Assembly: GCA_043228905.1 (NCBI GenBank)
Contig: JBHGNT010000009.1
Span: forward strand, 11,842,001 to 11,906,000
Source: Azolla caroliniana
Lineage: Eukaryota > Polypodiophyta
Length of the DNA stretch: 64,000 bases
Direction: 5' to 3'
A program made the translations under genes and the position numbers. Below the pieces are notes generated by a model that saw only the letters and a list, made by a program, of their open reading frames with translations, had not been told where the DNA came from and did no database searches. Position 1 is the first letter of the stretch, and every line of letters begins with the position of its first letter. This document shows, one piece after another, positions 42,504-53,450 of this stretch.

Positions 42504-43025
42504 GAAAACGGGACTAACTGACTCTGCCCATAGGAGTGAAGGGGGAGTTTTTTAGGATTTTTTCCCTCCTAAGGGAGAGGTCGACTAGCCGACTAGGAAA
42601 AGTTAGGAGTCAAATGGATTCGACTGGTCGCGCCAACAGGATGGTCGATCAGATCGACCAACGAGTCGACGTGGAGAGTCAACAATATTGGATAGATTCA
42701 ATTCAAGGCAAAGACAAGACCGACTAGTCGGGCCGACCAGATGGTCAAAGACAAGGCCGACAAGTCAGGCCGACTCGATAACTGACATAAGAGTCAGCTA
42801 GTCTAATCGACTAGTTGATTAGTCGGCTAATTGACTATTCTTAGATAATGATAATAATAACTTACCTCCTATCTATAAATATGTAAAGCTAGGGCAAACT
42901 CAATATACATGAACATAACATAACGAAGGTGGATATAGAGAGAGTGTGAGTGAAAGAGAGAGAGAAAGAGAGATAGATTATATTATCGTCTTCGGAGGTC
43001 AAATATGACCTATGAGACCAAAAAT
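42504..43025 (+). repeat. Copia-D4 3' end and LTR remnant
   Basis: AGTGAAGGGGGAGTT at 42534 is the D-family purine tract. The following LTR starts TTTTTAGGA (expected TGTTAGGA) and has CTATAAATATG near 42876 and a CT/GA tract, as in D3. No coding part of D4 is left here. Confidence 0.6.
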
Positions 43026-43029
43026 ATTA

Positions 43030-44763
43030 CATTTCACGTGATACGTGTGAAAGTGAGTAGTGACTCTTGATGTTTAAGAAATTTACCAATGAATGTTGCA
43101 ATCCAGAGTGCACATTGTGGTTGTGAGAGGAATTCATGCAAGGATTGGGCTCGGTCGAAGAGATGTAGAAAGCATGGTCGAATATGATAAAAGGCAGAGC
43201 ATTGTATAAAAGTGTGATACTCAGACTCGCGAACTTATTTAGGGCAAAGTGTGCATAGCCGACCACGCTCGTCACTTGTGCCCCAACGCCCTGTCTCACA
43301 TCGCAATGCATGTGAGCTAAGTCGAATGGAAGCAATGGTTCGAATGGTAGATAACTGTATGGGCTCTAACATGTATCGATGTGTACGATTTCCCCGTTCC
43401 GCAAAGAATATGGTTTTGTAGTTTGGTGCAACATGTGTAGTATAATTTGTGAAGCGTGAGCCTCCACATTTGTCCCATGTCATGATACATTGGTGTTGCA
43501 AAAAAGCCTCATTTATAGAGGAATCTAATGATGCATCATGAAGCAAGTGTCTCGCATCCCATCTACCAAACCATTTTTCTATATCTTGCATCGAACCGGA
43601 ACACAAAATTTTGCTTTTCTGCATCTTTTAGATCTTTTTGCTTGCTTCCCATGCAATTCTAGGAAGTTGATGTGAGGGACTTTTTTGAAACTTAAGCATG
43701 TATTCAATAACCCTTTCCATGGCCATGATCTCAATGCGAAGTGATCCCGTCTCAAGGAGGAGGAGGGTGTAGGGCGTTTGTTTCTTAGCTTGTAGAAACT
43801 TTGTAAGAAAATGTTTTTGGACATTTTCAAAGTCTTTCCGCATAGATTTAGGGATGCTACCACCCCATACTTCCACCCCATAGAGAAGAACTGGTGTCAC
43901 CAAAGTGTCGAAAAGATATTTCTTGAGGACCCAACACTTAATATCCCCAAGATTGCATGTGTTCTCAAATGCATAGTATGCTCGCTTACTCGCCTCTAAG
44001 CGGCATGTAGCACATTCATTCCATCTATGATTTGAACTTCAAGGCCAAGATATTTGAAGCTTTCGACACATTCAAGTGACTCATTGTTGTACATAATGCA
44101 TGGTTTATCTCTTTTTTGGCTCTTCACAAGCATAATCTTTGTTTTAGAGCTATTGACACTTAATTTAGTATGCATGCAAAATTGTTCCAATTCCTTCATA
44201 AGCTTTTGTGCATCTCCTAAAGTATTTGCAAAAAGCACTACATCATCTGCATATAGCAAAAGCATAATCACAACATTACCAATGACAACTTCTTTAACAC
44301 ATTCTTCCTTTGCAAACTTGGTAACCATTTCTTCCAATTCATCAATGCATAGACCAAATAGTGTTGGTGAGAGTGGGCATCATTGCTTAACACCAATAAT
44401 GCTTTTGAAAAAATCTGAAAGTTTATCTCTCATGCGCACACAACATATAACCTTCTCATAAATTCGGGAAATTGCGAGCATATATTCACTTGGCACCTCA
44501 AGTTCTTCCATTCGCCTCCAAAGATGCTCACGAGGTACCATATCAAAAGCTTTCTTGAAGTCTACAAAGCAACAATATAAACCTTTACCTCTAAGGTGAA
44601 TTTCCTCAATTAATACTCGAAGGGCGACAAGGTGATCAATGGTGCTATGCTGTTTTCGAAAGCCAACTTATCCATAAGCTCTCTTACTATTTTTTTCAGC
44701 CCATACACTTATCTTTGATTCCATTATACATCCAAATAGTTTTGCCATTAATGAGCCAATCAT

Positions 44764-44767
<4 letters not shown>
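43030..44767 (-). pseudogene. LINE ORF2 C-terminal two thirds
   Basis: Minus strand from 44767: MIGSLMAKLFGC, YCCFVDFKKAFDMVPREHLW, SIIGVKQ, a stop where Gly is expected, CPLSPTLFGLCIDEL, the catalytic LLLYADDVVLFANTLGD (about 44270) and LGLEVQ. Past a frame change come VTPVLLYGVEVWGGSIPKSM (43900) and the C-terminal zinc-like end (RGRLCTLCPK, ESEYHTFIQCSAF). The element is truncated at its 5' side exactly at a TG/AG microsatellite. No poly-A tail seen. Confidence 0.88.

Positions 44768-44831
<64 letters not shown>
44768..44831. repeat. (TG)n(AG)n microsatellite
   Basis: About 15 TG units followed by 16 AG units. It sits at the breakpoint between the LINE and a Copia-type LTR remnant. Confidence 0.95.
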
Positions 44832-44833
<2 letters not shown>

Positions 44834-45085
44834 TGGCACAGTCATTGTGGAACTGGCCAAGAACCCTAAGTGGGTATTCTCTAAGTTTTAGAGAATTTGT
44901 AATATGTTTTTCCTCCCTTGTATTCTCTATTTATATAGTGGAATATCTATTCTCGTTGTTTTCCCTTGTTTTAGGGTTTCCACGTAAACTATGTATACTG
45001 TGTATTTTTTTGTGTATTCATTGTTCTATTGTTTCCACGAGGTGCATTTAAGCATATCCTTCTGAAGATCTATGGTTCCTGCCCT
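44832..45085 (+). repeat. Copia-type LTR remnant
   Basis: It has TTTATATAGTGG near 44930 and GGGTTTCCACGTAAAC near 44980, a motif common near the 3' end of plant Copia LTRs. It is not similar enough to the D3 3' LTR to be its pair. Confidence 0.45.
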
Positions 45086-45261
45086 ATCAGAAGACGGGTT
45101 CATCCTCCAAGCCGGCCGAAAGTCGGATGTTAGCTGAAGGACACAATGGCCCAGCTAGATCCGGACAGCGAGCCGGATCAACCAGAGGACATTCATAGGA
45201 CAAATCCGGACCATCCAGAATAGAGCCGGTCGGATCCGGATAGGGATCTGAATCGGTCGTA

Positions 45262-46150
45262 ATGCATCCAATCGGACCTAGACGGGGAGCCAAATTGGAT
45301 GGATCCGGACAAGAGACCGAATCTCGAGCCGGATTGGCCGAAAGGCATCTGCCCGAATCCGTGGAAGTAGCCGGATCGGATTCAAATGAGAAGTCAACTG
45401 AAAAAGATGGTGTTGAGCTAGTCGATGAAAACCAAGGCAGGAGATACCCCCTAAGGATTCAAGGGACCCCCGAAAATTTCCAAAAGAAGAATATGCTCTC
45501 ATAACCAATGAGGGGGAGCCTGAAAGCTTCGAGGAAGCTAAGGAAGATGCCTACATCAAAGAGTGGTTACATGCCATGCAAGATGAGATGAATTCCTTGC
45601 ATGAGAACCACACGCACGAGTTGACCGAGTTGCTGAAAAGTAAGATGGCACTATGGAACAAGTGGGTCTACAAATTGAAGCTGGGAGAAGGCGGAAGTCC
45701 ACCCAGATTCAAAGCTCGCATTGTGGTGAAGGGTTTTCAATAGAAGAAGGGTGTGGATTTCAACGAAATATTTGCCCCGATCGTGAAGACGACATCCATA
45801 CGGACAGTGCTGAGCATTGCAGCTAGCATGGACTTAGAAGTCAAACAACTGGATTTCAAAACAACTTTCCTCAATTAGCATCAGTAGGAAGGATTCTTAG
45901 ACGAAGGAAAGGAAAACCTGGTATGCCAGTTGAGGAAGAGCTTGTATGGATTGAACCAAACACCCTTGCAATGGTACCGGAAATTCAAGTCTTTCATGAT
46001 AGATCATGGCTTCAACAAATCACTGTGTTTTTGTGAAGAAATATGATGGAGGAGACTTTCTCATCATCTTGTTGTATGTTGATGACATGTTGATTGTTGA
46101 ACAGGACCTATGAAAATCGGAAGCGTGAAGAAGTCCTTAAGCAACTGGTT
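45262..46150 (+). pseudogene. Copia-D3 reverse transcriptase
   Basis: Spacer end GRRYPLRIQGTPENFQKK, then NEGEPESFEEAKED, WLHAMQDEMNSLHENHTHEL, VYKLKLGEGG, DFNEIFAPIVKTTSIRT, SMDLEVKQLDF and LLYVDDMLIV (about 46075). After the catalytic motif the frame is lost, and part of RT and the start of RNase H are deleted; a short repeat of GTTGATGACATGTTGATTGTTG at 46075-46180 marks the join. Confidence 0.8.
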
Positions 46151-46918
46151 GATTGTTGATTGTTGATGACATGTTGATTGTTGATGCAGATACCAACTGG
46201 TCCACGTCTAGATACGTGATGACATATGTAGGGGGAGTCGGCTCATGGTAGTCGAGGTTGTAGAAGGTTGTGGCTCTATTGACCACAAAAGCGGATTATA
46301 TGGACCATAGTATGAACCATACGTGCATTCGCATTTGTGAATGGTTCAATCATTCGCGAAAGAAAAACACCCACAAAGAATGATAAATACCATACTTTTG
46401 GATTAACTATTTATTATGAGGTAGATAAGCCTAAAAATGGAAAAAAAAACAATAAAAACATTAAAAAATGGGAAAAAAACAAAAAAAAAACACAAGAATG
46501 TTTGAATAACATTCGCATTCGTTTTCCAACGTAGGAAAACGAATGTTATACTAGACGAACACAAGTTTTACGTACTATGATATGGACGTTGTCGAAGCTA
46601 GCAAGGAAATCGTATGGATGAGGGATTTTATCAGTGACTTGGGAATGCGGCAAGAACAATTCTAACTACACTATGACAATCAAAGTGTCACCTACCTTGT
46701 TAAGAATGATGCCTACCACTCCAGCATTAAGCATATCCAGAGGAGATATCATTGGCTTAGAGAGAGGGTAGAAGAAAGGGACTTTATCCTAGTGAAGGTC
46801 CACACAAACGATAACGGATCAGACATGTTGACGAAGGTGTTGTCAATGGACAAGATGAGTGCATGCAGACAGAGAAAATGCCTGCTGAATTACCCCATCC
46901 TAGAGTGAAGGGGGAGTT
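46151..46918 (+). pseudogene. Copia-D3 RNase H end
   Basis: Pieces DTNWSTSRYVMTY and VALLTTKADYMD lie before the MITE, MDVVEASKEIVWMRDFIS, HYDNQSVTYLVKND, SIKHIQRRYHWLRERVEE and MLTKVLSMDK after it. The purine tract GTGAAGGGGGAGTT ends at 46918. Confidence 0.8.
46306..46579. mobile_element. hAT-like MITE with 8-bp target duplication
   Basis: A 274-bp insertion in Copia-D3 RNase H. ATATGGAC is repeated on both sides (46298-46305 and 46580-46587). The ends are CATAGTATGAACC and its imperfect inverse (CATAGTACGTAAAAC on the other strand). An 8-bp duplication is typical of hAT. The interior is A-rich with a hairpin around 46510-46550 (ATAACATTCG / CGAATGTTAT). No coding capacity. Confidence 0.85.
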
Positions 46919-47335
46919 TGTTGCGATAATCGGCCCCTCCGGATGGGATGAGTTAGAGGGCTGAATCGGATGAAGGCCAGCAAAGAGCCGAAGCCGATTT
47001 GGCTGTAGCCGATTAGAGGCTATATTTGTAAATAGACCATACTACATATGAGTATAAATACACCTAGGGCAATCATTATGGAGTGTAGAATCACATAGAA
47101 CTGTGTTCTAATCATTGTGTAGAGAGTGAGAGAGTGGGTAACCGACTTTAAGACGAAGACGAGCTCAAGGTTGGGTTGTTACCTTAGAGTCTCTTGTGTA
47201 TTCATCCTCATAGTGATTCTGTTTGGAATTCGTGGACGCCCGTGGTTTTTCCCATTCGGGGTTTTCCATGTTAATATCTCGTGTCACTATGTCTGTGCAT
47301 TTTCTAGTTTTTCAGTTGCTTAAGTTATTGTCTTT
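46919..47335 (+). repeat. Copia-D3 3' LTR
   Basis: Starts TGTTGCGATAATCGG. TATAAATACACC near 47052 and GGGGTTTTCCATGTTAA near 47260. The end is uncertain by some tens of bases. Confidence 0.7.
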
Positions 47336-47589
47336 TCTCATTTGTGTCGATCCCATATATATAGCATATATGATGTCCACTAGCCACCAGTGAGCCTTGC
47401 GTGACAATTTTGAGAAGACGCTTGTATGGGACCAATTTGCATTGGCATCCAAATTACATTTCCGTTGGATGAAATCTAGCGTCATCTTGTGTATTGAAAG
47501 GGATTTGGAATGTATGGGATGACAAGGATCATAGCTAGAAAAGGCTCTATTTTTTTACACTTGGGGTATCCATTGGGAATGAATGTTAC

Positions 47590-48250
47590 AAATAGGCTAA
47601 TTGATTGAATGGATTTTTAGCGAGTTAAGAGATATTTCACGTATGCTTGAAAGTTCTACACTATATTATGGAACCCATTATATTATATTATTTGCCATTA
47701 TTGTCATGGACAAAGAAGGCTTTGCATTCTATTTTACAACCTCTTCGATATTTGTTGTGGAGAAACAATGATAAGAAGGGAATCACATGGGTTACGTGGA
47801 ACCATCTCGCAATCCCTAAGGGCTTGGGAGGAGTTGCAATATCAAACTTATCTATGCATATGATGCTCGTAGATTTTGATTATTGCAAGAAATGTGTTTA
47901 GGCTCACATTTGTGGATATCTATTGTTTAATATTTCATTGAGAATGAGTGTAACACATGAAAGAACAACGGCTAAAGCTTCATAGTGGCAACTATTGAAT
48001 GGGTGTATTCCACTAAGTATTCCTCGTTGTTTATGTGTTCAACACTTGGTTGTCTCATGGCATTAATCACTCTCATTATTTGTATCGAAACCATCATCTA
48101 GTAGAGATCATTGCAATTCTTTACAAACATCATTACCTGTATCTTCTCGATTATTATGTTGGCTTGGAAAGGAGATATAGTTGGGGCTTGATATCAAATA
48201 ATTTGGAACATGATGAAGCCCGGCAATTACTATGCATCCCGCCTTGATGC
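47590..48250 (+). pseudogene. LINE ORF2 fragment, second type
   Basis: LHYIMEPIILYYLPLLSWTK, LQPLRYLLWRNNDKKGITWV and LAIPKGLGGVAISNL match the region after the RT core of L1-like LINEs (Y...W...FLW...W...PK..GG.G). Further weak similarity to 48250. Upstream (47336-47590) and downstream (48250-49080) sequence shows broken frames that may belong to the same element, without clear motifs. Confidence 0.65.
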
Positions 48251-49080
48251 AAGATCCTTTACCTCTACAAACAAAGAGCCAACGTGGGTCACTTGGTGTT
48301 TAAGGGGTTCAACACCATTTTTAGAAGTGACTCATAATATCTTGTATCATTGCTCTATTGAGTCTTTCTAATGGTTATCCCCTAAGGTTGAACAATAATG
48401 GAGAAAACAAATTATGAATTGTGGCAGATCTGAAAATGTAGTTGGCATTCTTCATTGCCACTTGTAGAAAAGCTCTTCATTTGAAGGTGTAAACCTTTGG
48501 GATTCCCTCTAAGCAATGTGGATTATTAGCAAGGGGCAATTACTTCTTTTGCATCATCCGACAGGAAGCTAGTACTCATCATTTCATACAATGTGTGGTT
48601 GCTTATCGGATTTATAGTTACATTTCTTAAATTTGGCAAGTTTTGTCACAGTGTTATTTGATGCCAAGACAATGGGTGGTTTGCAGAAGTCACAAAAAGG
48701 TTGACCAAACATTCGAGATGAAGATCGTTTTTCTATCTTTGAGAAAACTGGGGATTGCTTCATAATTAGGGTATGCCCAATGCTTATGTGTTTGATGGTA
48801 TGCATGGAGTCAATGCATACCTAAGAAAGTTAAAAGGGTACCAATGTTACGATTTTCTTTATTGGAGCACGTGGAAATTCTTTCTTTGGTGGAGTGTTCG
48901 TCTTGCCTATTGGCAATTCAACAAGTTCCACTACCCGTGTAGTGTCATGTAGTGGTGAGCATACATACTCCACTCCATTGTGGCACCCATTGTAAGTATG
49001 TATGTATGTAGTGTTTTTCACACGAACATTAATTATTAAATATAATTGGGTGTGTTTTCACCGAGAGACAGAGAGAGAAA
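48251..49080. other. No recognisable feature
   Basis: Only short broken frames on both strands; perhaps the decayed 3' end of the LINE. A few GTAT repeats at 48995-49010. Confidence 0.4.
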
Positions 49081-49090
49081 GAGAGAAGGA

Positions 49091-49160
49091 GGAGGATGTA
49101 GCTCAGTTGGTAAGGTTGCCCAATGGAGACCAGGTGGTCATGGGTTCAACCTACATTCCA
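49091..49160 (+). other. tRNA-like sequence
   Basis: A box TAGCTCAGTTGG at 49099 fits the Pol III consensus fully; the B box GGTTCAACCTA at 49143 is 44 nt further, the tRNA spacing. T stem and acceptor stem are broken, so it is a pseudogene or SINE head. Confidence 0.65.
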
Positions 49161-49206
49161 CGGTGGCATCTAGAGAATTAAGAGTATATGAAGTATATAG
49201 AGAGAG

Positions 49207-49275
49207 GTGAGGAAACTAGGTTTCGAACCCATAACGCAATACTTATAGTGTTAACAACTTACCACTAGGGTAAAG
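49207..49275 (-). other. tRNA-like sequence, opposite strand
   Basis: Minus strand: A-box-like TACCCTAGTGG (49272-49262) and a full B-box match GGTTCGAAACC (49229-49219), about 43 nt apart. It converges on the module at 49091. Confidence 0.6.
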
Positions 49276-49524
49276 TAATTACAAGAAAGATAAAAAGGAG
49301 GAGGAGGTCATTCTTGTAGTTTCCAAACTTTCTTCCGTATTTTTTTATTTTTTATTTGTTTTGTGGGGACTGTGACTGCCTTTTGGGGCGGAGGTCGTTG
49401 CTGTTTCTTTTTTCTTTTTGCTGCACATGGAATCAATCTGTTTAACCCCTCTGTCTGTCTTTGTAGCTTGCTAGATCTCTTCTTGTCGATCGGTCGGTCG
49501 ATCTATCTGTTTGTCTTTACAGAT

Positions 49525-50154
49525 ATGGCTTCCTCTGAGAGCGATTACTCTCAGTACTCAGACGACGACTCTGTATCTTCTTACTCGGAAGGAGAAGAGG
49601 GAGGAGGTGAAGGATTTTCTGATTCAGAGTACGGCGGTAATGGAGATGAAGAAGCCTCAGACTCAGACTCAGACTCAGATTCGGACTCAGATTCAGACTC
49701 AGAAGAATATGAAGAAGAAGACGGAGACTATGAAGATCAGTATGACGAAGAAGAAGACGATGATGATGATGAAGATGACGACATCGAGAATGAGTATGAT
49801 GATCTACAAGAAGATGAAGAAGCTGAAGACTTATATCAAGAAGTTAGAGACGAAAGAGAGCCGATTATTAGCAATCAAGCGGACGGATTACCTCTACTAG
49901 AGAGCAACAACGGGAGGACTGATCAGAAAGCCGAAGCAGATGAGATCTCTGATCTAACAGATGGACCTTTCTCTGCGGAATCCATAAACTCAGACATAGA
50001 TCCGTCCACGTCGGTGGAAGAGAACAAGAAAACCTTATCTCAGCAGGAGACTCCTCCAGAGAGTGATAGTGGGAATAACACGGCTTTGTCTCCTGCTCCT
50101 GCCACCATAATTTTGCCTTTGGAAGGGAAAATGGAGAACATGAGGATCGAATAA
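49525..50154 (+). CDS. Highly acidic Ser/Asp/Glu-rich protein
   Basis: An intact frame of 209 codons, and the only one in the window that does not look transposon-derived. I chose the ATG at 49525 (MASSESDYSQYSDDD) over one at 49363 because the upstream part is hydrophobic and matches untranslated pyrimidine-rich DNA, with a possible 3' splice site TCTTTACAG just before it. Residues 1-45 are Ser/Asp/Glu/Gly-rich. Residues 45-60 are a Ser-Asp dipeptide run, and 60-115 are almost only Asp/Glu with Tyr. Residues 116-209 are polar with Pro and end GKMENMRIE. No fold or motif is recognised; acidic tracts of this kind occur in histone-binding and nucleolar proteins, but that is not evidence here. 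The Ser-Asp and Asp-Glu tracts arise from repeated GACTCA and GAAGAT triplet-pairs. No introns inside the frame. Confidence 0.6.
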   Translation: MASSESDYSQYSDDDSVSSYSEGEEGGGEGFSDSEYGGNGDEEASDSDSDSDSDSDSDSEEYEEEDGDYEDQYDEEEDDDDDEDDDIENEYDDLQEDEEAEDLYQEVRDEREPIISNQADGLPLLESNNGRTDQKAEADEISDLTDGPFSAESINSDIDPSTSVEENKKTLSQQETPPESDSGNNTALSPAPATIILPLEGKMENMRIE

Positions 50155-50522
50155 TGGAACTCATCACTGTTGCCTTCTTCTTGAGAGAGAGAGAAAGAGA
50201 GAGAGAGAGAGAAAGAGAGAGAAGATCAGATATCATCAGATCAGATTTAGTATGTGACCTTCTTCTTCTTCTTCTTCTTCATTGATACTTTGCCGCGGCC
50301 TGCAATTCTTTCATGGATAGATGATATGATTGGGAATAATTCACTCCCCTTGTTCTATGTATTTAGCTGAAGTTTAATGTAGAATAGGGAGGAGCTTATT
50401 TATTGAAGTCTGTGTGGGATACAATGTTTTGCCAAAAGAGTATTAAACATCAAGCTGAAGTTATTGTTGTTACAGGTTAAAAGAGTATTTTGATTTTGAT
50501 TTCTCTTTCCTATCAAACCCTT
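50155..50522 (+). other. Probable 3' untranslated region with microsatellites
   Basis: A GA-rich tract at 50184-50224 and (CTT)n at 50258-50279 follow the stop of the acidic protein gene. No AATAAA was seen; TATTAAA near 50440 is a possible variant. Confidence 0.5.
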
Positions 50523-50890
50523 GCCTACGCATTCACTATATGAACGTGTGTTGTTTATGTAACATACTTTCAATATGGCATATATAATCCAGTTTTACAT
50601 TTTGCTTGATCTCATAATATGATTGCTTAACCAATTTGATGGTTAATAATCACATTGTCAGAATACTATAATTTTGGACATGCTTGCCTATGCATTATAT
50701 GAACGTGTGTTGTATATGTAGCATACTTGGTATATGCCATATAGTGCATTATATGAACTTGTGTTGTATATGTACCATACTTCGTATATGTCATGTAGTT
50801 TTCCCGTTTTGCTTGATCTCGTAATACCTTTGCATAATCAATTTGATTGTCAATTACATTGTCAGAATTCTATAATTTTGGACAATTCTT
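50523..50890. repeat. Diverged tandem duplication, about 160-200 bp
   Basis: Copy 1 (50523-50684) and copy 2 (50685-50890) both run from GCCTAYGCATT to CTATAATTTTGGACA. Copy 2 has an extra internal duplication of TATATGAACKTGTGTTGTAT. Function unknown. Confidence 0.75.
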
Positions 50891-51042
50891 ATATCGCCAA
50901 GTTGTAGGCACGAAATCTACATACATTCATATACATACACATGGATACATTCATGCTACAAAGTTTGCATGCATACATAGATATATACACATGTATACAT
51001 ACATAGACTCGGTTTAGTTAGACATTTTGATAATATGCATAT

Positions 51043-51224
51043 TGTGGTATTACCACGGATCCTAACCAAGGCCCCACCTAACCAGGGTCACATTGACCAC
51101 ACCCAAATTAGGCCCCTACCAAGCCCCCATAATTAGAAGAGCTAATTGGAGCAGGAAAACACCCACCACTCTAAGAGTAGCCTATAAGATGTACTAAGAG
51201 TAGCCTATAAGATGTAACTTAGAA
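51043..51224 (+). repeat. Gypsy-G 5' LTR
   Basis: TGTGGTATTACCACGG to GTAACTTAGAA. It contains a 22-bp internal repeat (AAGAGTAGCCTATAAGATGT twice). The LTR end does not follow the CA rule, so the true end may differ. Confidence 0.75.
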
Positions 51225-51363
51225 ACTCATGACCCCAACAACACACACCACGATGTAACTATGGTCACATCCGGCGTCACTATCGAAAGTGGCAAAATCA
51301 ACAACAGAAACAAAACGTCCAATTAGCTGACGCTGCCTCCCTCTCTAAGCTCCTGGAAAACTA

Positions 51364-52193
51364 ATGTGCGGGGTGCCGCAAGGAGAGCCGCCCCCGCACG
51401 TCCACGCCTCCACATCATCAACTTCTCTCGTTTATACCATGATCGAGCCGCCCCCGCACGTCCACGCCTCCACGTCATCAACTTCTCCCATTTGTACCAC
51501 GATCGCCCGCCTCCAGCACATGACCCAAGAAGTTCTCCTCGACTCCGGCAACAACATCTCTTCCATCAACACGGATTTAGTCGCCCAATTGCAACTTCCC
51601 ACGAGCCTCGCACCGCCCATTAAAATCCTCTTCGGCGACCAGCAGCGGTTGTTCCACTCACATACGCAAGTCATGTGCATGCTCACCATCAATTCTGCCC
51701 GAATCCAACATCGTTTCTACGTCCTCCCGCGCCAGTGGTTCCCAATCACCTTGGGCTGCGATTGGTTCCTCCATAGTCAAGCCTATCTCGATTTCTCCTC
51801 GCAATAGCTCGTCCTCCCCAATCACCTTTTGATCGCACTCTTCACTAATCTGCGAGATACCACCTACATCAGCAACACACAATACCTGGTATCATCGACA
51901 GAGCGCATCCACCACATCCGATTGCTCCTAGCCCCCTTTCGCTCGTTGTCTACACCACCTGCAATGCCTCCCTCGGTCCGCTTTCCGATCCACCACACGA
52001 TTCCTACAGGCAACGCCCGCTCCATCAACGCAACTCCCCGACGTCGCTCCCCTCTAGACCACGAGTGCATCGACAATGCTGTCAAAACTATTCTACAACA
52101 TGGAATTATCACACCTTCCAAGAGCGAGTGGATTTCAGAGCCACACATGGTAAAAAAAGGGGATGACTCTTACTATTTTTGTGTCGACTTTTG
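51364..52193 (+). pseudogene. Gypsy-G protease
   Basis: 51364-51807: an N-terminal 60-bp in-frame duplication (PPPHVHASTSSTS twice), then VLLDSGNNISSINTDLV with the active-site D-S-G, and FPITLGCDWF, a retropepsin end. One stop at 51805; from 51829 another frame leads to the RT start with HHTIPTGNARSINATPRR and IITPSKSEWISEPHMVKKG. Confidence 0.8.
51386..51505. repeat. 60-bp tandem duplication in Gypsy-G
   Basis: Two copies of a 60-bp unit starting GAGCCGCCCCCGCACGTCCA at 51386 and 51446, in frame with the protease. Confidence 0.9.
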
Positions 52194-53450
52194 ACAACTA
52201 AACCATGTCACCATCCATGACCGATATCCTCTCTTGCGTATCGAGGACCTCCTCGACCAGCTCGGCAAATCAAAGTACTTCTCCTCCCTTGATTTGGCCT
52301 CAGGATATTCGCAGATCCCAATGAATCCTAAAGATGCCCACAAAATTGCATTCTGCATTAGGAAAGACATTTTTCAGTTCACACGGATGCCCTTCGGCCT
52401 ATCTGACGCTGAGAGCACATTCCAGCGAATGGCTAACGCCAACTTCGACGATCTCATCACCCGTCGCGTCATCATCGTTTATCTAGACGATATTCTAATA
52501 CATACAAGCACCTGGGCGGAACACCTCCAAGTCATTCAGGAGATCCTAACTTGTGTTCAATGCTATCGTTTGCCGCTGCAATGCAAGAAGTGTCGTTGGG
52601 GTAGTATGCGCCTCCGCTTCCTCAGGTACGTCATCTCCTTCGACGGAATACAGATGGACCCAAAGAAGACGGAAATAGTCCAAAAATTCCCACGCCCCAT
52701 CACAGTCAAGCAACTTCAACGCTTCCTCGACCTCCTCACGTTCTCTCTCCGCTTCATCCCACGGCTAGCCGACTTGTCAGCCCCACTACACGCACTTCTG
52801 CAAAAAGACGCACCCTTCCTATGGACCGACGCCTACAAATCCAGCTTCCTGCAGCTCAAGCGAACGCTCCAAGCCTTTGACCTCTTGGCACACCCTGATT
52901 TCACGAAGCGTTTCCATCTGCAGACGGATGCCTCCAACGTCGGCCTTGGCGCGGTCTTGCTCCAATCCGACGACAATGACCAACTACGCCCGATTGCCTA
53001 CATAAGCCGGTCACTTACCAAAGCCGAACAAAATTACTCGAGAACCAAAAAAGAGTTGCTCACCATCGTCCGGGCATTCCATCATTTCCATCCGTACCTA
53101 CACGCATCAAACACATCGGTCGAAACCGACCATCAGCCATTGCTCTCCCTCATAAAGAAGGCTCACCCACCCGGTCGCTTACTCCGTTTGGGCTTTGGCG
53201 TTGCAGGATTACACATTCACTCTGCACTATCGCCGTGGTCCCCAAAACATCGTCGCCGATGGATTATCCCGCATATCCTTTCAGGCGAACCAAATCACCT
53301 CTGGCACAATCGATTTCCCCGTATCCTCGTCCCAAATGGCCAACATACAACAACACGACAAAAAGATCCAAGACATCTGCCACTGCGTACGAGCCAAGGC
53401 CACATCATCTCTCACCAAGCCATTCATGATCCAAGATAATGTCCTGCTTT
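52194..53450 (+). pseudogene. Gypsy-G reverse transcriptase and RNase H
   Basis: An almost clean frame of 400 codons (52234-53439): YFSSLDLASGYSQIPMNP, FQFTRMPFGLSDAESTFQRM, the catalytic IVYLDDILIHTSTWAEH (about 52480), FLRYVISFDGIQMDPKK, RNase H with LQTDASNVGLGAVLLQS and YSRTKKELLTIVRAFHHFHP. A frameshift near 53195 moves the tether (ALQDYTFTLHYRRGPQNIVA) to another frame. A stop (TGA) at 52192 lies just before. Confidence 0.9.

Larger units (their letters stand above)
45086..47335 (+). mobile_element. Copia-D3 relic
   Basis: Plus-strand D-family Copia: spacer, RT, partial RNase H and 3' LTR. It lacks 5' LTR, gag and integrase and holds a MITE at 46306-46579. Confidence 0.8.

Noticed and set aside
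44770-45051. Frame starting VCVCV and RERERER
   Set aside because: It is the translation of the (TG)n(AG)n tract followed by LTR remnant.
49091-49160. Functional tRNA gene
   Set aside because: A and B boxes fit, but acceptor and T stems are broken and no clear anticodon arm forms.
49363-49524. Longer start for the acidic protein (263 codons)
   Set aside because: The added residues are hydrophobic, from pyrimidine-rich DNA with a splice-acceptor-like end, and look untranslated.
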